Assembly: GCA_024362935.1 (NCBI GenBank)
Contig: JANCRA010000003.1
Span: 4,082,001-4,146,000 of the forward strand
Direction: 5' to 3'
Source of the DNA: Setophaga petechia
Taxonomy: Eukaryota; Chordata; Aves; Passeriformes; Parulidae
DNA: 64,000 nt
The notes under the pieces: generated by a model
Database searches by the model: none
Seen by the model: the letters and a program-made list of their open reading frames with translations, nothing else
What the model was told of the DNA's origin: nothing
Translations under genes and position numbers: made by a program
Part shown: positions 1 to 11,812 of the stretch, piece by piece
How the letters are laid out: every line of letters starts with the position of its first letter
Numbering within the stretch: position 1 is the first letter of the stretch

Positions 1-1192
1 CAGCATTGCTGTGGGATCCCACTGGAGTCAGCTGCAGAGGAAGATGTCCAAACTTTAGTAAATAAACACAAAATTACCCCCAGGGCCAGGCTGTCAGCCT
101 CTGTCAGCCTGCTAAGCTCTTTTGGGAGGATTTGGTGTTATTTCAGTATTGCCTTTTAGGTGAAACACGTCTTCAAAAAAAGAGGAGAATGGCAAAAATG
201 CCCAGTCCAGCCCTGCCCTGTGACTTGCTCCGTGTCAGGGGTTGGGTTTGCATCCTCTCTTGTATCTGGTTTTCCCTCTGTTATAGCTGTACATAGAACT
301 GATGATTATTTCATTAAAGCTGAATGTACCTGTTGTATTCTTGCCTTGTGATTGAGTGGGCAGCTATGGAGAGATTTTAGATGTGAAAGGATTAACTCAC
401 AGGGGTGCTCCATTGTGTCCAGCTTTTTCGGGCAGTCATACAGTGAGCAGAGAGAAATCTTAATGTTGGTGGCAGATCCGAATTCTTCGGAGGTTTGCTC
501 CTCCTCTGCCCTTTCTATGAGATTTCTTTTTGGTTGCTGGTCAATCATTTCTACTATGGAGTCCTGGCTGCCCAGGGACTGCTGTAAGGAATTTGTGAAA
601 GATCACAAATCTCTGGCAGCTAAGAAAAGCCATCCTGCTGCCCCTTGGTTAAATTCCCTGTTAGATACCCCATAGCACCAGAGGAAAATGTTTGAGGCTC
701 TGCAGACTGACAAGGGTGGTGCTGACAGCATTCAGGTCGGGGCTGGCATTTTGGGAAGGGGAGCAGCACATTTGGTGCTTTGGCACTTTCTGGGGCAGAT
801 TAAATCAGTCCCACACCCTAACTGTTTGGGGCTTTTTTGCATAGTGTCCTTCATGTAATTTCTTGGGACAGTTTAAAACACACACAAAATACGATGGAAA
901 GGAGTTATAAATTTTTAATAGTATTAATACTATCTGTTCTTTCAGGTTTACAGAACAAAATATAGGCTCATAACAGCTGCTAATGACTTAATTGAAACTC
1001 TCTACTCCTTCCTTATGATTAGAGGGTAGAACATTAATAAAACATTTATTCTTTCATAGAAGGAATGATAAATTTACTATTGTGAAAGGGAACCAGGGAA
1101 TCTGTGAGAATGTGGCTGTGCCAGAGCACCAAAGGATGGCCTGACTTTAAGACCATCATCCGCACCAACAGCTAAAATAATCTGAAATTATC
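1..1192. other. No recognised gene; possible 3' end of an upstream transcript
   Basis: No convincing coding exon is visible. At about 312-317 there is an ATTAAA followed by a T/G-rich stretch, which could be the polyadenylation region of a plus-strand gene lying to the left of the window. In mammals the genes on this side of ZBTB25 are AKAP5 and MTHFD1, but I see no peptide resembling either. The short open frames here look like chance. Confidence 0.3.
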
Positions 1193-1450
1193 ATAGAATC
1201 ACAGGACCATTCAGGTTGGAAAAGACCTCTAAGATCACCAACACTGCCAAGGCCACCACTAAAATGTGTTCCCCAGGTGCCACATGTACATATTTTTTAA
1301 ATCCCTCCAGGGATGGTGACTCCACCACTGCCCTGGGCAGCCTGTTCCAATGCTGGACACTCCTCTCAGGGAAGAATTTTTTCCTGATATCCAATCATTT
1401 TTATGGCCCTATCCAGCTTGCTTCTGAGTTGTTTGGCTCCTTACCCAGAA
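1193..1450 (-). mobile_element. CR1 LINE 3' fragment (antisense in window)
   Basis: The plus strand begins with the reverse complement of the avian CR1 3' terminus (TCATAGAATCACAGGACC, then a GGTTGGAAAAGACCT-like block). The minus strand encodes a short peptide with the CR1 ORF2 C-terminal pattern: RKKFF, then HWNRLPRAVVESPSLEGFK. It is a 5'-truncated, degenerate copy on the minus strand. The right boundary is approximate. Confidence 0.85.
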
Positions 1451-2146
1451 ATTCATTGCTTGCTGCCCTCTGAATTATGGAAGTGGTTCTTCTGCTCACC
1501 CCACAGCCCGTGCTGCTGCTTTTGTCCCAGATATTCCTAGTGCTCTCCTCAGTGGGGACAATTCAGGTCTATATCCAACAAGTTCCCTATCCCTGCTTTG
1601 CTGTGTCATTTTGAATATTTTCATCTCCCACAGCTTTTTTATGTTAGCAGCAAAGAAAAGGGTGTTTAAATAGTATAACTCATACCCAGAAAGGCTTCCA
1701 GGGGGATAAAAAGCTTTTCTGTAAAGTCAACACTGAGCCCAGCAGAAAACAAGTGTGTCCATTGAAAAGTTCCTTGTGGAAACTGCCAGTAGACCATGAT
1801 GGCACAAACAAATATTGCATTTTCTTTCCTGCCCTGGGACACCAGAAATGGATTAGAAATGCATAGGGGCAGATCTCCAGCTGCTGAAGGTCATGACAGC
1901 TCCACAGGCTTCAAAGGACTGACTCTACAGCAGCCAGGAGTCTGGTGTTTGAATCCAAGGTGCAATCCCTGCATAAATCATGGACATTCTCATATGCAAC
2001 ATGTATAAAAGTGAAGATGCAGTTGTGGGGGGGTTTGTTGTTGTTTTTGTGGAGTTTGGGTTGTTTGGTTTTGTTTTTTTTTTCACAAATGTATGTAAGA
2101 AATTGGGTAAATTCACAAAATACATGGGAATCCTGGTTTGCACTTG
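1451..2146. other. Unannotated intergenic sequence
   Basis: I see no gene-like frame, no splice-flanked exon and no recognisable repeat beyond short homopolymers, such as the T-rich run near 2070-2085. Confidence 0.4.
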
Positions 2147-2213
2147 GGATGGATGGATGGATGGATGGATGGATGGATGGATGGATGGATGGATGGATGG
2201 ATGGATGGATGGA
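2147..2213. repeat. GGAT tetranucleotide microsatellite
   Basis: An uninterrupted (GGAT)n tract of 67 bp, about 16.75 units. It creates open frames of period-4 peptides on both strands (HPSI and DGWM repeats), which are artefacts of the repeat and not proteins. It is long and pure enough to be length-polymorphic. Confidence 0.97.
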
Positions 2214-2850
2214 AGCCAGACCCACATGTACAGGCAGTGAAGCCCTAATGTTTCCTGTGTTATAGATAGAACCTTTCAACGTGAGTAACTCAAAATGAAC
2301 TGCTCCAAGGAAGCAGATTGATTTAAATAATTGCTTTAATATGATTTTACCTCTGCAGTTTTATTTCCCGGAGAAATGGTTCTTGTCAGCTCTTGTTGGT
2401 AGTACTAAAATAACAAAATACTTTTCATTTGCAAATGGACAAAATCTTAACATTAAATGTGACTTTAAAAAACACCTAATCAGAAGATGTTATTTCTTAT
2501 ACAATATAGGTTAATGTTTTTTAGGAGGCACAGCTTTCACGCCTTTTTGCAGAGAATTGTGAAGAGTGCAGTTCTGTGCCAAATGATGGGATTTTTCTGC
2601 TGTGGGGTTAAAGTCCACTTAGCCAAAAAGTGGATTTCAGCAAAAAATACCCAACCCCAGCATTTTAAAGTAGGTTTCGTTATATAAAAACTGACAAACA
2701 GGCTGGATACAAAAGGGAGGGAGACGGTAAGAAAACATGTTTTGCAATTCAGATTGTTCAGATGAAAGTATCATCTGCATCTTGAGCTGGCAGTCACCCT
2801 GTCAGTCCTCAAGTTAGACCTCGCATTGATCTGCCTTCCAAACCTCTTTG
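2214..2850. other. Unannotated AT-rich intergenic sequence
   Basis: Nothing gene-like is visible. The sequence is AT-rich up to about 2.85 kb, where it becomes GC-rich. Confidence 0.4.
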
Positions 2851-2879
2851 ATCTGGAAGAGGCGATATCCCCCCTATCA

Positions 2880-3860
2880 AGATGCTCCAGCAGGGTCCCT
2901 TCTGCAGGCACCGCTGTCCTTTCGGGAGGTGCCTTTCCAGTGCCAGCTCCTTACCGGTGCACGGACACACCAAGCACCGCTTTGTCCTTGTCCCTGAGAG
3001 AAGATTTCCATCTGGAGAGGGATGGATGTCATCTCTGCGCCCCAGCGCCCGTCACTCGTGTCACATTTGCTCTCACCATTTGCCATTTTAATGAAGACTC
3101 GAGGCCGCGGCGTGTCAGGGCTCGGCGCGGTGACAGCTCGGCGTGACGGGAGTCTGCTGAGATGGCAGCTGGGCGGGAAGGGCCGGGACTGCGGCTCCTG
3201 CCGAGCATCCCCGGGAAGGGCCGGGACTGCGGCTCCTGCCGAGCATCCCGGGAGGGGCAGGGGGAGCGGCGCTCCGGCCGAGCATCCCCGGGAAGGGGGA
3301 GCGGCGCTCCTGCCAAGCATCCCGGGAGGGGCAGGGGGAGCGCCGCTGCTGCCGAGCATCCCCGGGAAGGGGGAGCGGCTCCGGTCCCGCTGCCGCCGGC
3401 GGCCCCCGCCGCTCCCCGCCTGTCAAAGCTCCCAGACTGCGCCGCACCAAGGCGCAGCCCAGACAGCCTGAAACCCAATTTGCATTCCATTTCCCAGCTG
3501 GAGCAAGGCAGGGAGGCCGAGGCGCTGGGAGGCCCGAAGCTCCCAGCCGTGCGTGGGGCAAGGAGCGGGCTGGGGCCAGAGCAACAGGCACGACAGGAAG
3601 GCGCGCCCGCACCCCGGCCATTAGCCGATGAGTAAGCGAATGGGAAAAACAGCCTGGTGGGGGATGCTCGGCCCTAATGACAGTCTGGGCCGCCTGCCCT
3701 GCTGGCTCCGGCGGTGCTGCGGGTGGCGGGGGCGAGCGCTGCGGGAGCGGGTCCCTCCCGGAGGGATGATTGCGGGCAGGAGTGACGCGGAGCATCGGCC
3801 GCCGCTACCGCTGCTTGGGCCGGAGCTCGGCGAGGCTCACGCCCACCGCTGGATCGTGTC
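2880..3860. other. GC/CpG-rich block without a recognised gene
   Basis: Base composition rises sharply to GC- and CpG-rich over about 1 kb and falls again after 3.86 kb. It contains the minisatellite at 3172-3386 and several GC-box-like strings. It lies about 5 kb beyond the 3' end of ZBTB25, so it is not that gene's promoter. It could be an unannotated CpG-island promoter or a GC-rich repeat-driven island. The overlapping open frames of 100-226 codons on both strands are expected from stop-poor GC-rich DNA and show no domain. Confidence 0.55.
3172..3386. repeat. GC-rich minisatellite
   Basis: About five imperfect tandem units of roughly 40-50 bp. Each carries a core like CGAGCATCCCCGGGAAGGG or CGAGCATCCCGGGAGGGG, followed by a GGGAGCGGCGCTCC-type segment. 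Two unit subtypes alternate (GGGAAGGG and GGGAGGGGCAGGGGG), which suggests a higher-order dimer. Confidence 0.85.
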
Positions 3861-6800
3861 TGGGTGGCTGACACCACTGTCTGCCTGCCACAAGGTTCTT
3901 CTCCTGCATCCATCACCCCTCCATGGCTCGCCGCCCTGGTTTCCCTGCCATGGCGCCTATAGGTGGCTTTACGTCCTAAAACCAATGGGTTGCAAATCCC
4001 AGTGATTGCCAGGAGGGACAGAGGGCTTTAGACAGTGTTTTCCTACAGCGTTTGTGCCAGTGACAGGAGGATTCACACGGACTGAACATTGCTGCACTGC
4101 CTTGTGCATCCCGGGAGGTACCCCCGAGGCACAGGCTGATGGAACCCCCCAAAGCTTCCCAGCGCCACCTCCACCCAGGTGAAACCCAGAGAAGGCTGAG
4201 AGCTTTGCCCTGCCTTTGTTCTGAGGGTGCCGCCTCTGGTTTAGAATAGCTGGTGGAGAACATTTCCTCTCCTAGGCTGCTTTTGAAGTTGTGTCATTAC
4301 TTTTTCTTAATGAAACATGCAAATCCCGTAGATGCCGCGATTTCACCTCAGGGAGCTCAGTCCTGGCACAGCTCTGGTTGCAAATATTTAACCAGCATGT
4401 AATTTAGGCCACATCCATCTTCATTACCTTTTCCCTCATGATTTCTTATTGCTCAGAATATATTTTCTTAGTGCTGGACTGCTGGGAAGCCCACTCTGTT
4501 GCAGTCGTTTCGGCAATCCTGCGCAAGAAGGGAAGAGTCTCAGTTTTATTAAACAGGGAATGTGAGGATCATGGCAGAGGTATGGCATGACCTGTTGGCT
4601 GATTGCTGTGGGAGGCCTTCCCTAAGCCATGAAGTTTGGCCACTGATGGCCCATGGTCCCTTTCAATGATGCTGAATTGCATATGCTGAGGTCACCTTTC
4701 ACTGCAGTTCTGAAGGCTTCACTTACACAGGATAAATACTTTCTGCCTCCAAAATACCAGAAAACTATTCAGTATCAGCATTAGACTGAAGAAATGAAAT
4801 GTCATGATAGCAGTATTTCATGGCCTTATTTTTAACTGTAATGCTCACTGCTTCAGGTTTACATCCCAACAGGAAATTTCATTTCCCTGTTCAATCTTCT
4901 CAATGTGCACAAAAGCAACATTCTCCAGACCCCACACTGCAAGGGGTGATAAATACACTTTTGTCCACACATTTTAATGCATCTTAAAAAGCCTGAGAAT
5001 CACAGACCCTGTTGGATCCAGCAGCATCAGAGCACTAAAAATACCTCAAAATATTTCAAATTACCTATCTTGAAATTGTTTCTCGTGCTCTGGTGGTTGA
5101 GCCAGCCAATGTACAGTCAGCATTTTGGGGCCAGCACCCAGATACATGATGACAGTCACTGCTGCACTTAGTGGCATTGCAGAGGTTCACTTGAACTGGC
5201 TGAGGAGTCTGCTCATGCTCAGGGGCTTTGGCAGGGGGGTCTGAGCCCTGATCTTCCCATTTTTACATGAAATAGGAGCTGCAGAGCCCAAAGAGAAGGC
5301 ACCTCAATGCCTGTGATTCATCAGCTCAGTACCCCTAATGATGGGACGTCTCCAGAGCACATGGCAAATCCCCAAGGATCCCCTGGAGCTTTGGGGTTTC
5401 CATCCTTGAAGTATTCCCACCCCAGGGCTTTCTTTGCCTGGGCCCATGTGCATCTATTAACGAAACACAGATATCTGGAAGGGATCTCTAGTATAATTAT
5501 TCTGCAGACTGTGACAATTTTTAAAATGTTTTTATTAAAAAAAAAAAAAAATAAAACCACAACAAGAAATGAGTATTTGTCAAACCCAGCTGTGCAAGTC
5601 AGGCAGATTTCCAAGCATGCACCGGCATAAAGGTTAAGCACTCAGTAATTCAAGTGTCTTCCACATACAGTAATAAAACTTCTCATGATTTATCCAGGAG
5701 CAGCTGCTGCTCTTGCTTAGCAAATGTAACTGCCCTGTAAAATTATTTTCTATTCATAAGACTTGGAGAGAATTATGTTTTTATGTTAACATAACTCAGA
5801 GCTGATGACTTCTGTCTCCAGCTTTTCCTGCTGCTTTAATTATAACAGTGCTTTAACACTTGCAGTAGAAAACCGCTGAAAATGCATTTCTTGTATTGCA
5901 AATGATGCAAAAAAAAAAAAAAAAAGCCTTTGTCAGACATTTGATGTCACAGATGTTCAGTCCCACAAAGGTTAACCAAAGTACACCTTGAAAAGGGGGT
6001 GTGAGGGTAACAGAAAACAATCCTCTACAGTTGTATCTTCAAAGATACATGGAAACACAGCCCTGGTTTATGTCTCATTTCAGCTTTGCAGTGTTGGTGT
6101 TTTTGCATTCAGTGCCATGGAGTCACTCCTACAGCACACAGAACTGAGTGACATTTGGCTCTTTCACCCGAGATCAGTGCTTTTATAAAAGTTCCCTTTT
6201 TAATGGGCGAGAACAGAACAAAACAGTCCAGCCCACGCACCTGAGGATGAGCAGCGTGTCCCAGAGATGCCTTGGGCAGTGCTGCTTGCTGTCCCTGCTG
6301 CTGTCCCCAGCACTGACCTCTATTACCACTACCCTGTTAGCTCTGCAGAGACATCAAGAGCCCTTTGACTTTCAATACCAATTACTTCAGGCAAGTTAGG
6401 CACCTATTTGACAATCCGAGGTGCTCATCTACTGACTGAATAGCTGATATTCAGTCCCTGTACAGCTCATTTCTACAGCTCCAGCCACCCCAGCAAACGC
6501 TTCTCTGTTTTTAAATTAAATGCAGGAAGCTGAGGGAAGCAAGCAGCACCCAGAGAAGCCAGCCCACTCAGTAAAGTGTCACATACAAATAAGGAATGAC
6601 CATAAAACATCTCTTTTTTTTCTTTTTTTTTTTACCCATCATGTAGAAATAGAGGTCAGTGGAAGCCGGAGGGCATTTGCCCAGTTATGAGCAGCCTGTG
6701 CTGGATGTGATTTAGCTGATGCTATTAGGCTGGGAGAGAAGCAGAAGCATTTCTCTTCTAGGAAATGCTCTGTGTGAATAGCTCCATGCTCAGATGCAGC

Positions 6801-7571
6801 ATTCACAGACCTGGGTGTCGGCTGGGGTCTGTTTGTTTGCTTGTTTTTTGCTTTGAAGGGCTTTTTAAGCAGGGTTCAAATGTGTTCACACCAGAGCAGT
6901 TTTAATGGGTACAAGCAGCAGAAGGAGCACTGGGGCTTGCAGGGAAGCACACTCCAAACCACAGCCTGCATTTTGCAACATCTTCTCGGCAGGTTCGGGG
7001 ACTGGTTGTTTTGCCTCTTTGTCTTGAAACAAAATTTGGCAGCTCTCAGTGGCCAATCCTGCCCCTGGAGTGAGCAGCTCCCTGCCCAGGAGAAGCAGCA
7101 ACCACTCTTACAAAGACCTCAGATGGTCTTTTAATTCGGCAGTGATTTAATTGCAGCTCTTGCTCCTGGACAATACCAAAGACAGTTCAAGAGCCCCGAC
7201 TACAAAGAGCTTTGGAGCAGGCATTCTGACAGCAAACTGTTCTCACACCCATTGTTCAGGCTCCCCCCTTCCTAAGGCTCCACCAGGGCTGGCAGGAAGC
7301 CTCCAGCTTCTCAAAATCTGGGTAAAGAGATTATGGGAGCAGCTCACGAGGCTTTTGCACTGAGCTGCAGAAGAGACCTCTGCTCTCTAAGAACTTGGTG
7401 TGTCTCCCTGGGGCCTTCTGAGTAACAGCATCTCTGAGGGGTAGGCTGCAGGCTGGGATGAAAACTAGAGAGGGGCAAATTATGAATTCAAGAGGCACGT
7501 GTATAATTTTAACCCCTTCTTGGATATTACCCTTCAGATAACAATTAATGATAAATGAAAAGCTGGAATGG
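3861..7571. other. Long intergenic stretch without recognised genes
   Basis: No coding exon is recognised. It contains poly-A tracts at about 5528-5551 and 5909-5925, a T-rich tract near 6610-6632, and ordinary AT-rich sequence. None of the short open frames has a recognisable domain or good splice flanks. Confidence 0.4.
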
Positions 7572-7679
7572 GGCTTTGAGCAATCTAGTGGAAGGTGTCC
7601 CTGCTTGTGGTAGGGAGTTTGCAACTAGATCATCTTTAATGTCCCTTCCAGCCCAAACCATTCTATGATTATATGATAG
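7572..7679 (+). mobile_element. CR1 LINE 3' end fragment
   Basis: Sense-orientation CR1 3' end: a GAGCAATCTAGTGGAAGG block, a GTCCCTTCCAGCCCAAACC block, and the terminal ATTCTATGATTATATGAT microsatellite-like repeat. Only about 100 bp remain, so the copy is heavily 5'-truncated. Confidence 0.9.
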
Positions 7680-8190
7680 GCAAAAAACTTGCACGTTATC
7701 ATCTAACACTGGCTCTGCAAACAGAGAAAAAAATAACACGCTGTGTATTTGCTCTGAGCAAATATACAGATTGTAATATTTAAAAATGTGTTTACTCCAA
7801 GCTGTTTATAAAGTCAGAAATCATTTTCACCCAGAAAATACGTGTCTGGCATTTAATCCTGTAAAGAGTTAAGTCAGGGTATGTCTCCTCTCGAAGAAGA
7901 GAGAACACTCCTTTGCAGCTTTCCTTCCTCCCTGGAGAGAAGACAGTCCAAAAATGAAACATGGTCCTAGAGGAGCATCAAAATCTGTCCTTGCTTATGC
8001 AGTAGTGGTGAATGAGGGAGGAGTAGGAAGGAAGAAAAACACATGCAAATCCCTAGAGTTTAAAAGTAAATTTAGAAGACAGATGAGGACTCCAGGGCTT
8101 GTCAAAATGAAGGTTGCCACCCCTACATCAACACTGCCAATTCCCTTGAAAAGAGCAGCCTTATGGCTCCTGCAAATATTTATGCAGAGA
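7680..8190. other. Unannotated sequence downstream of ZBTB25
   Basis: No gene is recognised. The 140-codon plus-strand frame at 7954-8376 has no domain and overlaps the presumed ZBTB25 3' UTR on the other strand. Confidence 0.35.
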
Positions 8191-8253
8191 TTTATTAACT
8201 GCAGTTACATGAACAACATGAACTTCAGGATTCATCTCCTTGAGATATTTATT
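8191..8253 (-). terminator. ZBTB25: Candidate ZBTB25 polyadenylation signals
   Basis: Read on the minus strand, AATAAA hexamers occur at 8253-8248 and 8196-8191, about 430 and 490 bp after the ZBTB25 stop codon. Either could end a short 3' UTR. A longer UTR cannot be excluded. Confidence 0.4.
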
Positions 8254-8680
8254 TTCATTAAAAACAAACTGTTTGGAAAACACAGTAAGTATTTCCCTCT
8301 ACACTTCCATCCATCTGGTTTCAGAAGAGCAATTCTATGGGATACAAACAGTCCAAGGCATCACACAGAGTACTAGACAATGTTTAAACCTCACACCCAG
8401 CAATACAGCCTTTACTCCAGTAAAGCAGAGTAGGAATAAGTTCACATTCAGGAAAAGCATAACTGAGTTACATGGAGGCTTCCAAGGACTTAGATGGGAA
8501 TTAACTCGAGTTTAAAAGTTAAAGAAGTAAAAAAAGCAAGTACACAAGTCAAAGTACACAGTCCTTCACAGTTATCTCAGCAGTGAGGGGAATGGTGGCT
8601 CAAGAAAATCAGCTGCCCAGAGCAGCCACTCCCTAGGTGGAAATGCCAAAACATCCAATTTCAGATCTGAAGGGGGAGAA

Positions 8681-11135
8681 TTACTCTACCAGGATCGTAT
8701 CGACGCTTTCTTGGATGAGATCTGACTCCAGTATACATTCATCCAAGTGCTCTTGGGACAAGCTGGAGCTCTTTCCCACACTCTCACTGTCACAGTAGGG
8801 GTGAAACCTGGGGGTGCTGGGGCTCTCCAGCCGCTGGCAGCGGCCGTACTTGTGCTGCTTCCCTCGGTGCGTGTACATGTGCTCCAGCAGCTGGCTCTTC
8901 CGGAAGAACGCACGGCCGCAGACTGTGCAGCTGATCTTTCTCTTTCTCGAGAAAGAAAAGTTACAGTTCAACTCCACCGGCTCGTGGTCCTTGGAGATGA
9001 GGGAGAGCTGCCCGATCTGCAGAGGCTCCAGCTCGCTGCAGCTTGGATGCTCCAGCTGATGCTCATCCTCCTTGAGGAGGAAGGCGCCGAGGCGATGGCC
9101 ATCCCCGGGCTCCCTGTCCTCAGCCAGGGGCTGCACCTCGCCCAGGTCGCCGCTCTCCAGGATGGAGGCCGGCACTCCGAAGGGCAGCGAGCCCGAGACG
9201 TGGGTGTGCAGGTGCTGCCGCAGCCCCTCGCGCGAGTCGAAGCGCTCCCCGCAGTAGTGGCACAGGTGTACCTTGAGGCCACCCTTGGCCAGGACGGGGC
9301 TCGCTACCCCTGGAGAAGGAGGGGTGCAGCTCTGGGACACCACGGGCTCCGAGTCACACCGCTCCTGCTTTATGGAAACCGAGAGCTTTGGGCGCTCCTC
9401 AGGCGGCTTGGCTAGAGCTGCAGGCTGGGCCGGGGGGCGAGCGGGCTGCTGGTCCAGGGGGCCCTCGTCCAGGCCGATGGCCAGAGACAGCTGCAGCTGG
9501 GGGGGATCGCCCTGGGCCGCAGACCTGCCCGCCTTGGGCAGGCTCTCCTTCGCTCCCAGGCGCTCCTTTGCCAGCTTGTGTGCCGTGGAGATCTGGATCC
9601 CGTACAGGTTGGAGGACTGGACCGGCTCTGGGGAGAAGGCCTGGTTCATCTCTATGGCGATGTGGGACAGGTGGTCTGCGTGCAGAAAGCGGATGCCCTC
9701 CTCCAGCCGGCTCTGGCTGACAGCCTGCTTTGGCCCTTTCCCAGTGTACATGATATGTAACAAGTAACTAAATATGTCAGGCTGGATGTCTGTAGGCTGA
9801 ATTTTTATGCACTCGCTGAAACAAAACAGATGATTAAGTACATACAGGGATCCAAATCCTGATCCATTACCTGCCCATTTGCTGTGAGAGCGCTTTTACA
9901 AGCAGCAGTCCCTGCCAAGCCCTGCAGAAGTGCAGAAGCTTTGTTTGCAAAGCCAAGTGCCTGAGTCTGCATTTATCCCTGTGATTCTGAAGGCCATGTG
10001 CACAGCTGCAGCTGAGGCTGGTGCAAGTGACCAGCCCTGGCCACCCCGTCCCTCCCATGCAGAGCCAGCTGCAGCCACACGGCACCGCAGCAATGCCATG
10101 CAAGCTGTGCATCACCAGTGTGTGCCACTCCATCTATCTGAGTAATGAGTTCAGTTGCCAGTACTGTGTAATCTTTGTGAGTATTGCACTTAAGTGTCAG
10201 CAAACAACATCCACAGGGAAGGGCAGTTAACTCATCTCACTTCCAGCCAAGGGCGATGCAGCTGATCCTAAAGATTATCTTGCAGAGGTGCTGGAGGCCA
10301 CGACCCTCAGAAAGGAAGGGGAATGAAGAACATTTAATCCATCACAAACAGCCAGCCCCAGGTCAGAGGCCAGACCTTGGCACTGCTCTTGCGATACCTG
10401 CAGAACCACTCCTGACCTGTCCAGGTGAAGCATGTGAACAGCTTGAAACGAATTGATGATCTCAGTCTCGGCCCTTATCTCCAAGAGTCTGAAGCACAGC
10501 ACTGTGATAAGGCCACAGCTTCTTGATTGTTTCAAGCCTGTGGATCCTGCCAGAAATGACAGTCTCACCCAGCAAGCTTGACTACAACCTAAGGCAAAGT
10601 ACTGGACATATTTCACATGGGCAGGAGGTACCAGGATATCCCTGGATTCCAAATCTGCAAGGCTCTCACTGCAGGAACATGATGGTACTTATATGCTTTA
10701 TTTATCTGGTCACACAAATGCCTCATCTCCAAAATGCAGGGTCTGATGTTGCCATATGCTGACTAAGAAAGTGGTTTTAAAGGGCAGTGCTTTCTGGTCT
10801 GGGATTGTTTAGAGAGCCAAGGCCTGTGTTGGGTTAGGAAAATAATCTCAGGCCACCTAATGTCCCCATTTATACTCTCTTAGACTTTTATACCTTTAGA
10901 AAGAAGAAAAAGCAGAATGCTGAGGGTGGTAAAAGGATAGGAGGAGAGCTGTGTGTTCTTACCTCGTCTGATGAATAAATATCATCTTAAAATAGTTTGA
11001 AAAAGCAGCGAGCACCGCTCTGTGGGCTTTGAAGTAAACATCTCCAATGGCAACTGTGCAGTCACACAGAAAGCCAAACTCCCGCTGCATGTTCAGCTGC
11101 TGGAGGAGGAGGACGCTGTGGCCGGTGGTATCCAT
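8681..11135 (-). CDS. ZBTB25: ZBTB25, BTB/POZ and zinc finger protein 25 (two coding exons)
   Basis: Nuclear BTB/C2H2 zinc-finger protein, known in mammals as a transcriptional regulator (also called KUP). Coding exons on the minus strand are 11135-10963 (ATG at 11135-11133) and 9815-8681 (TAA). The donor is ACGAG|GTAAGA and the acceptor TTGTTTCAG|CGAG. Joining them gives 1308 nt, i.e. 435 aa, the length I recall for human ZBTB25. The BTB domain spans about residues 10-125 ([20 protein letters not shown]) and is interrupted by the intron at Ser58. Zinc finger 1 uses Cys243, Cys246, His259 and His263; finger 2 uses Cys354, Cys357, His370 and His374. An IKQE sumoylation-type motif centres on Lys207, and the protein ends DTILVE. 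An acceptor just upstream of the ATG (exon starts 11142) shows that the 5' UTR is spliced. It runs head to head with its relative ZBTB1. The reading frame is intact. Confidence 0.96.
9816..10962 (-). other. ZBTB25: ZBTB25 intron within the BTB-coding region
   Basis: GT-AG intron of 1147 bp on the minus strand, splitting the codon for Ser58 after its second base. No other feature is recognised inside it. The short open frames within are not supported. Confidence 0.93.
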
Positions 11136-11142
11136 GGTGTGC

Positions 11143-11812
11143 CTGGGAGCAAGGGAACAAGATGTTCATCTCATTAGGAAATCGGAGAGCTCCCAAAGGC
11201 TCCAATGTTGACTTCTCGCCACCGAAACGAGATGGACGCCTGGCATGGAGCCTCTTCCCTCCTCCAGATACTCCCTGCACCCCAATTTAACAGTTTCTCC
11301 TTCCGATACCACCGCTGGTGCTCAAAACCACGACCAGTGAGCTCAAGACCTCTCGGGGACTTTCCCATCTGCCTGCTACACTCAGAGATGCTTCTCCCCG
11401 CTGATTAACCACGCTCTGCGGGGTGTCAGCGCTAACTTTAAACCTGGCTGGCATTTTCCCTGCGATCTGACGGCGCTTTCTGCCGCCCCGGAGCCGAGGC
11501 GGAGGCACGGGGGAGCGGGGCTGAGCCCGGCGGCTGCGGCACAGAGGAGCCCTGTGCGCCCAACAAAGCCCCCATTGTGCGGGCTGAGCCGCCCTCGCCC
11601 CGCCCCGCCAGCGGCCCCTGCGCAAATAAACGCTGATATTTGCTATTGTTTCCGCAGAAAATTATTTTGGGGGGGGGGGGGGGGGGCGTTTAGAGAGAAA
11701 CACGACGCGCATCGGGAGGCGGCGAGCGCAGCGTTCCCGTGGCGCGGGCCCAGCGCCCTCCTTCCCTCCCGGCCCGGCCCCGCGGCTCCCCCGCGCCCGC
11801 GCAGCCGCTTAC
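11143..11812 (-). other. ZBTB25: ZBTB25 5' UTR intron (proposed)
   Basis: The acceptor on the minus strand (CCTTGCTCCCAG before 11142, 7 bases upstream of the ATG) is strong. The matching donor is inferred: the best candidate is CGCGG|GTAAGCGG with the exon ending at 11813, and a second is GCGG|GTGAGCAG with the exon ending at 12049. The interval contains the G18 homopolymer at 11669-11686. Confidence 0.6.

Noticed and set aside
1911..2279. Repeat-rich ORFs on both strands (HPSI and DGWM repeats)
   Set aside because: They are translations of the GGAT microsatellite; its period-4 array is read cyclically in all frames, and there is no other support.
3029..3795. Open frames of 153-226 codons in the GC-rich block
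   Set aside because: Stop-poor GC-rich minisatellite DNA gives long frames on both strands. No domain, no splice context, low complexity.
1..8600. AKAP5 or MTHFD1 coding sequence expected by synteny left of ZBTB25
   Set aside because: I looked for recognisable peptides of either and found none. They presumably lie outside the window or are missing; a protein-to-genome search would decide.
8747..9767. Plus-strand ORFs opposite the ZBTB25 exon (up to 222 codons)
   Set aside because: Shadows of the real ZBTB25 coding exon on the minus strand; no domain of their own.
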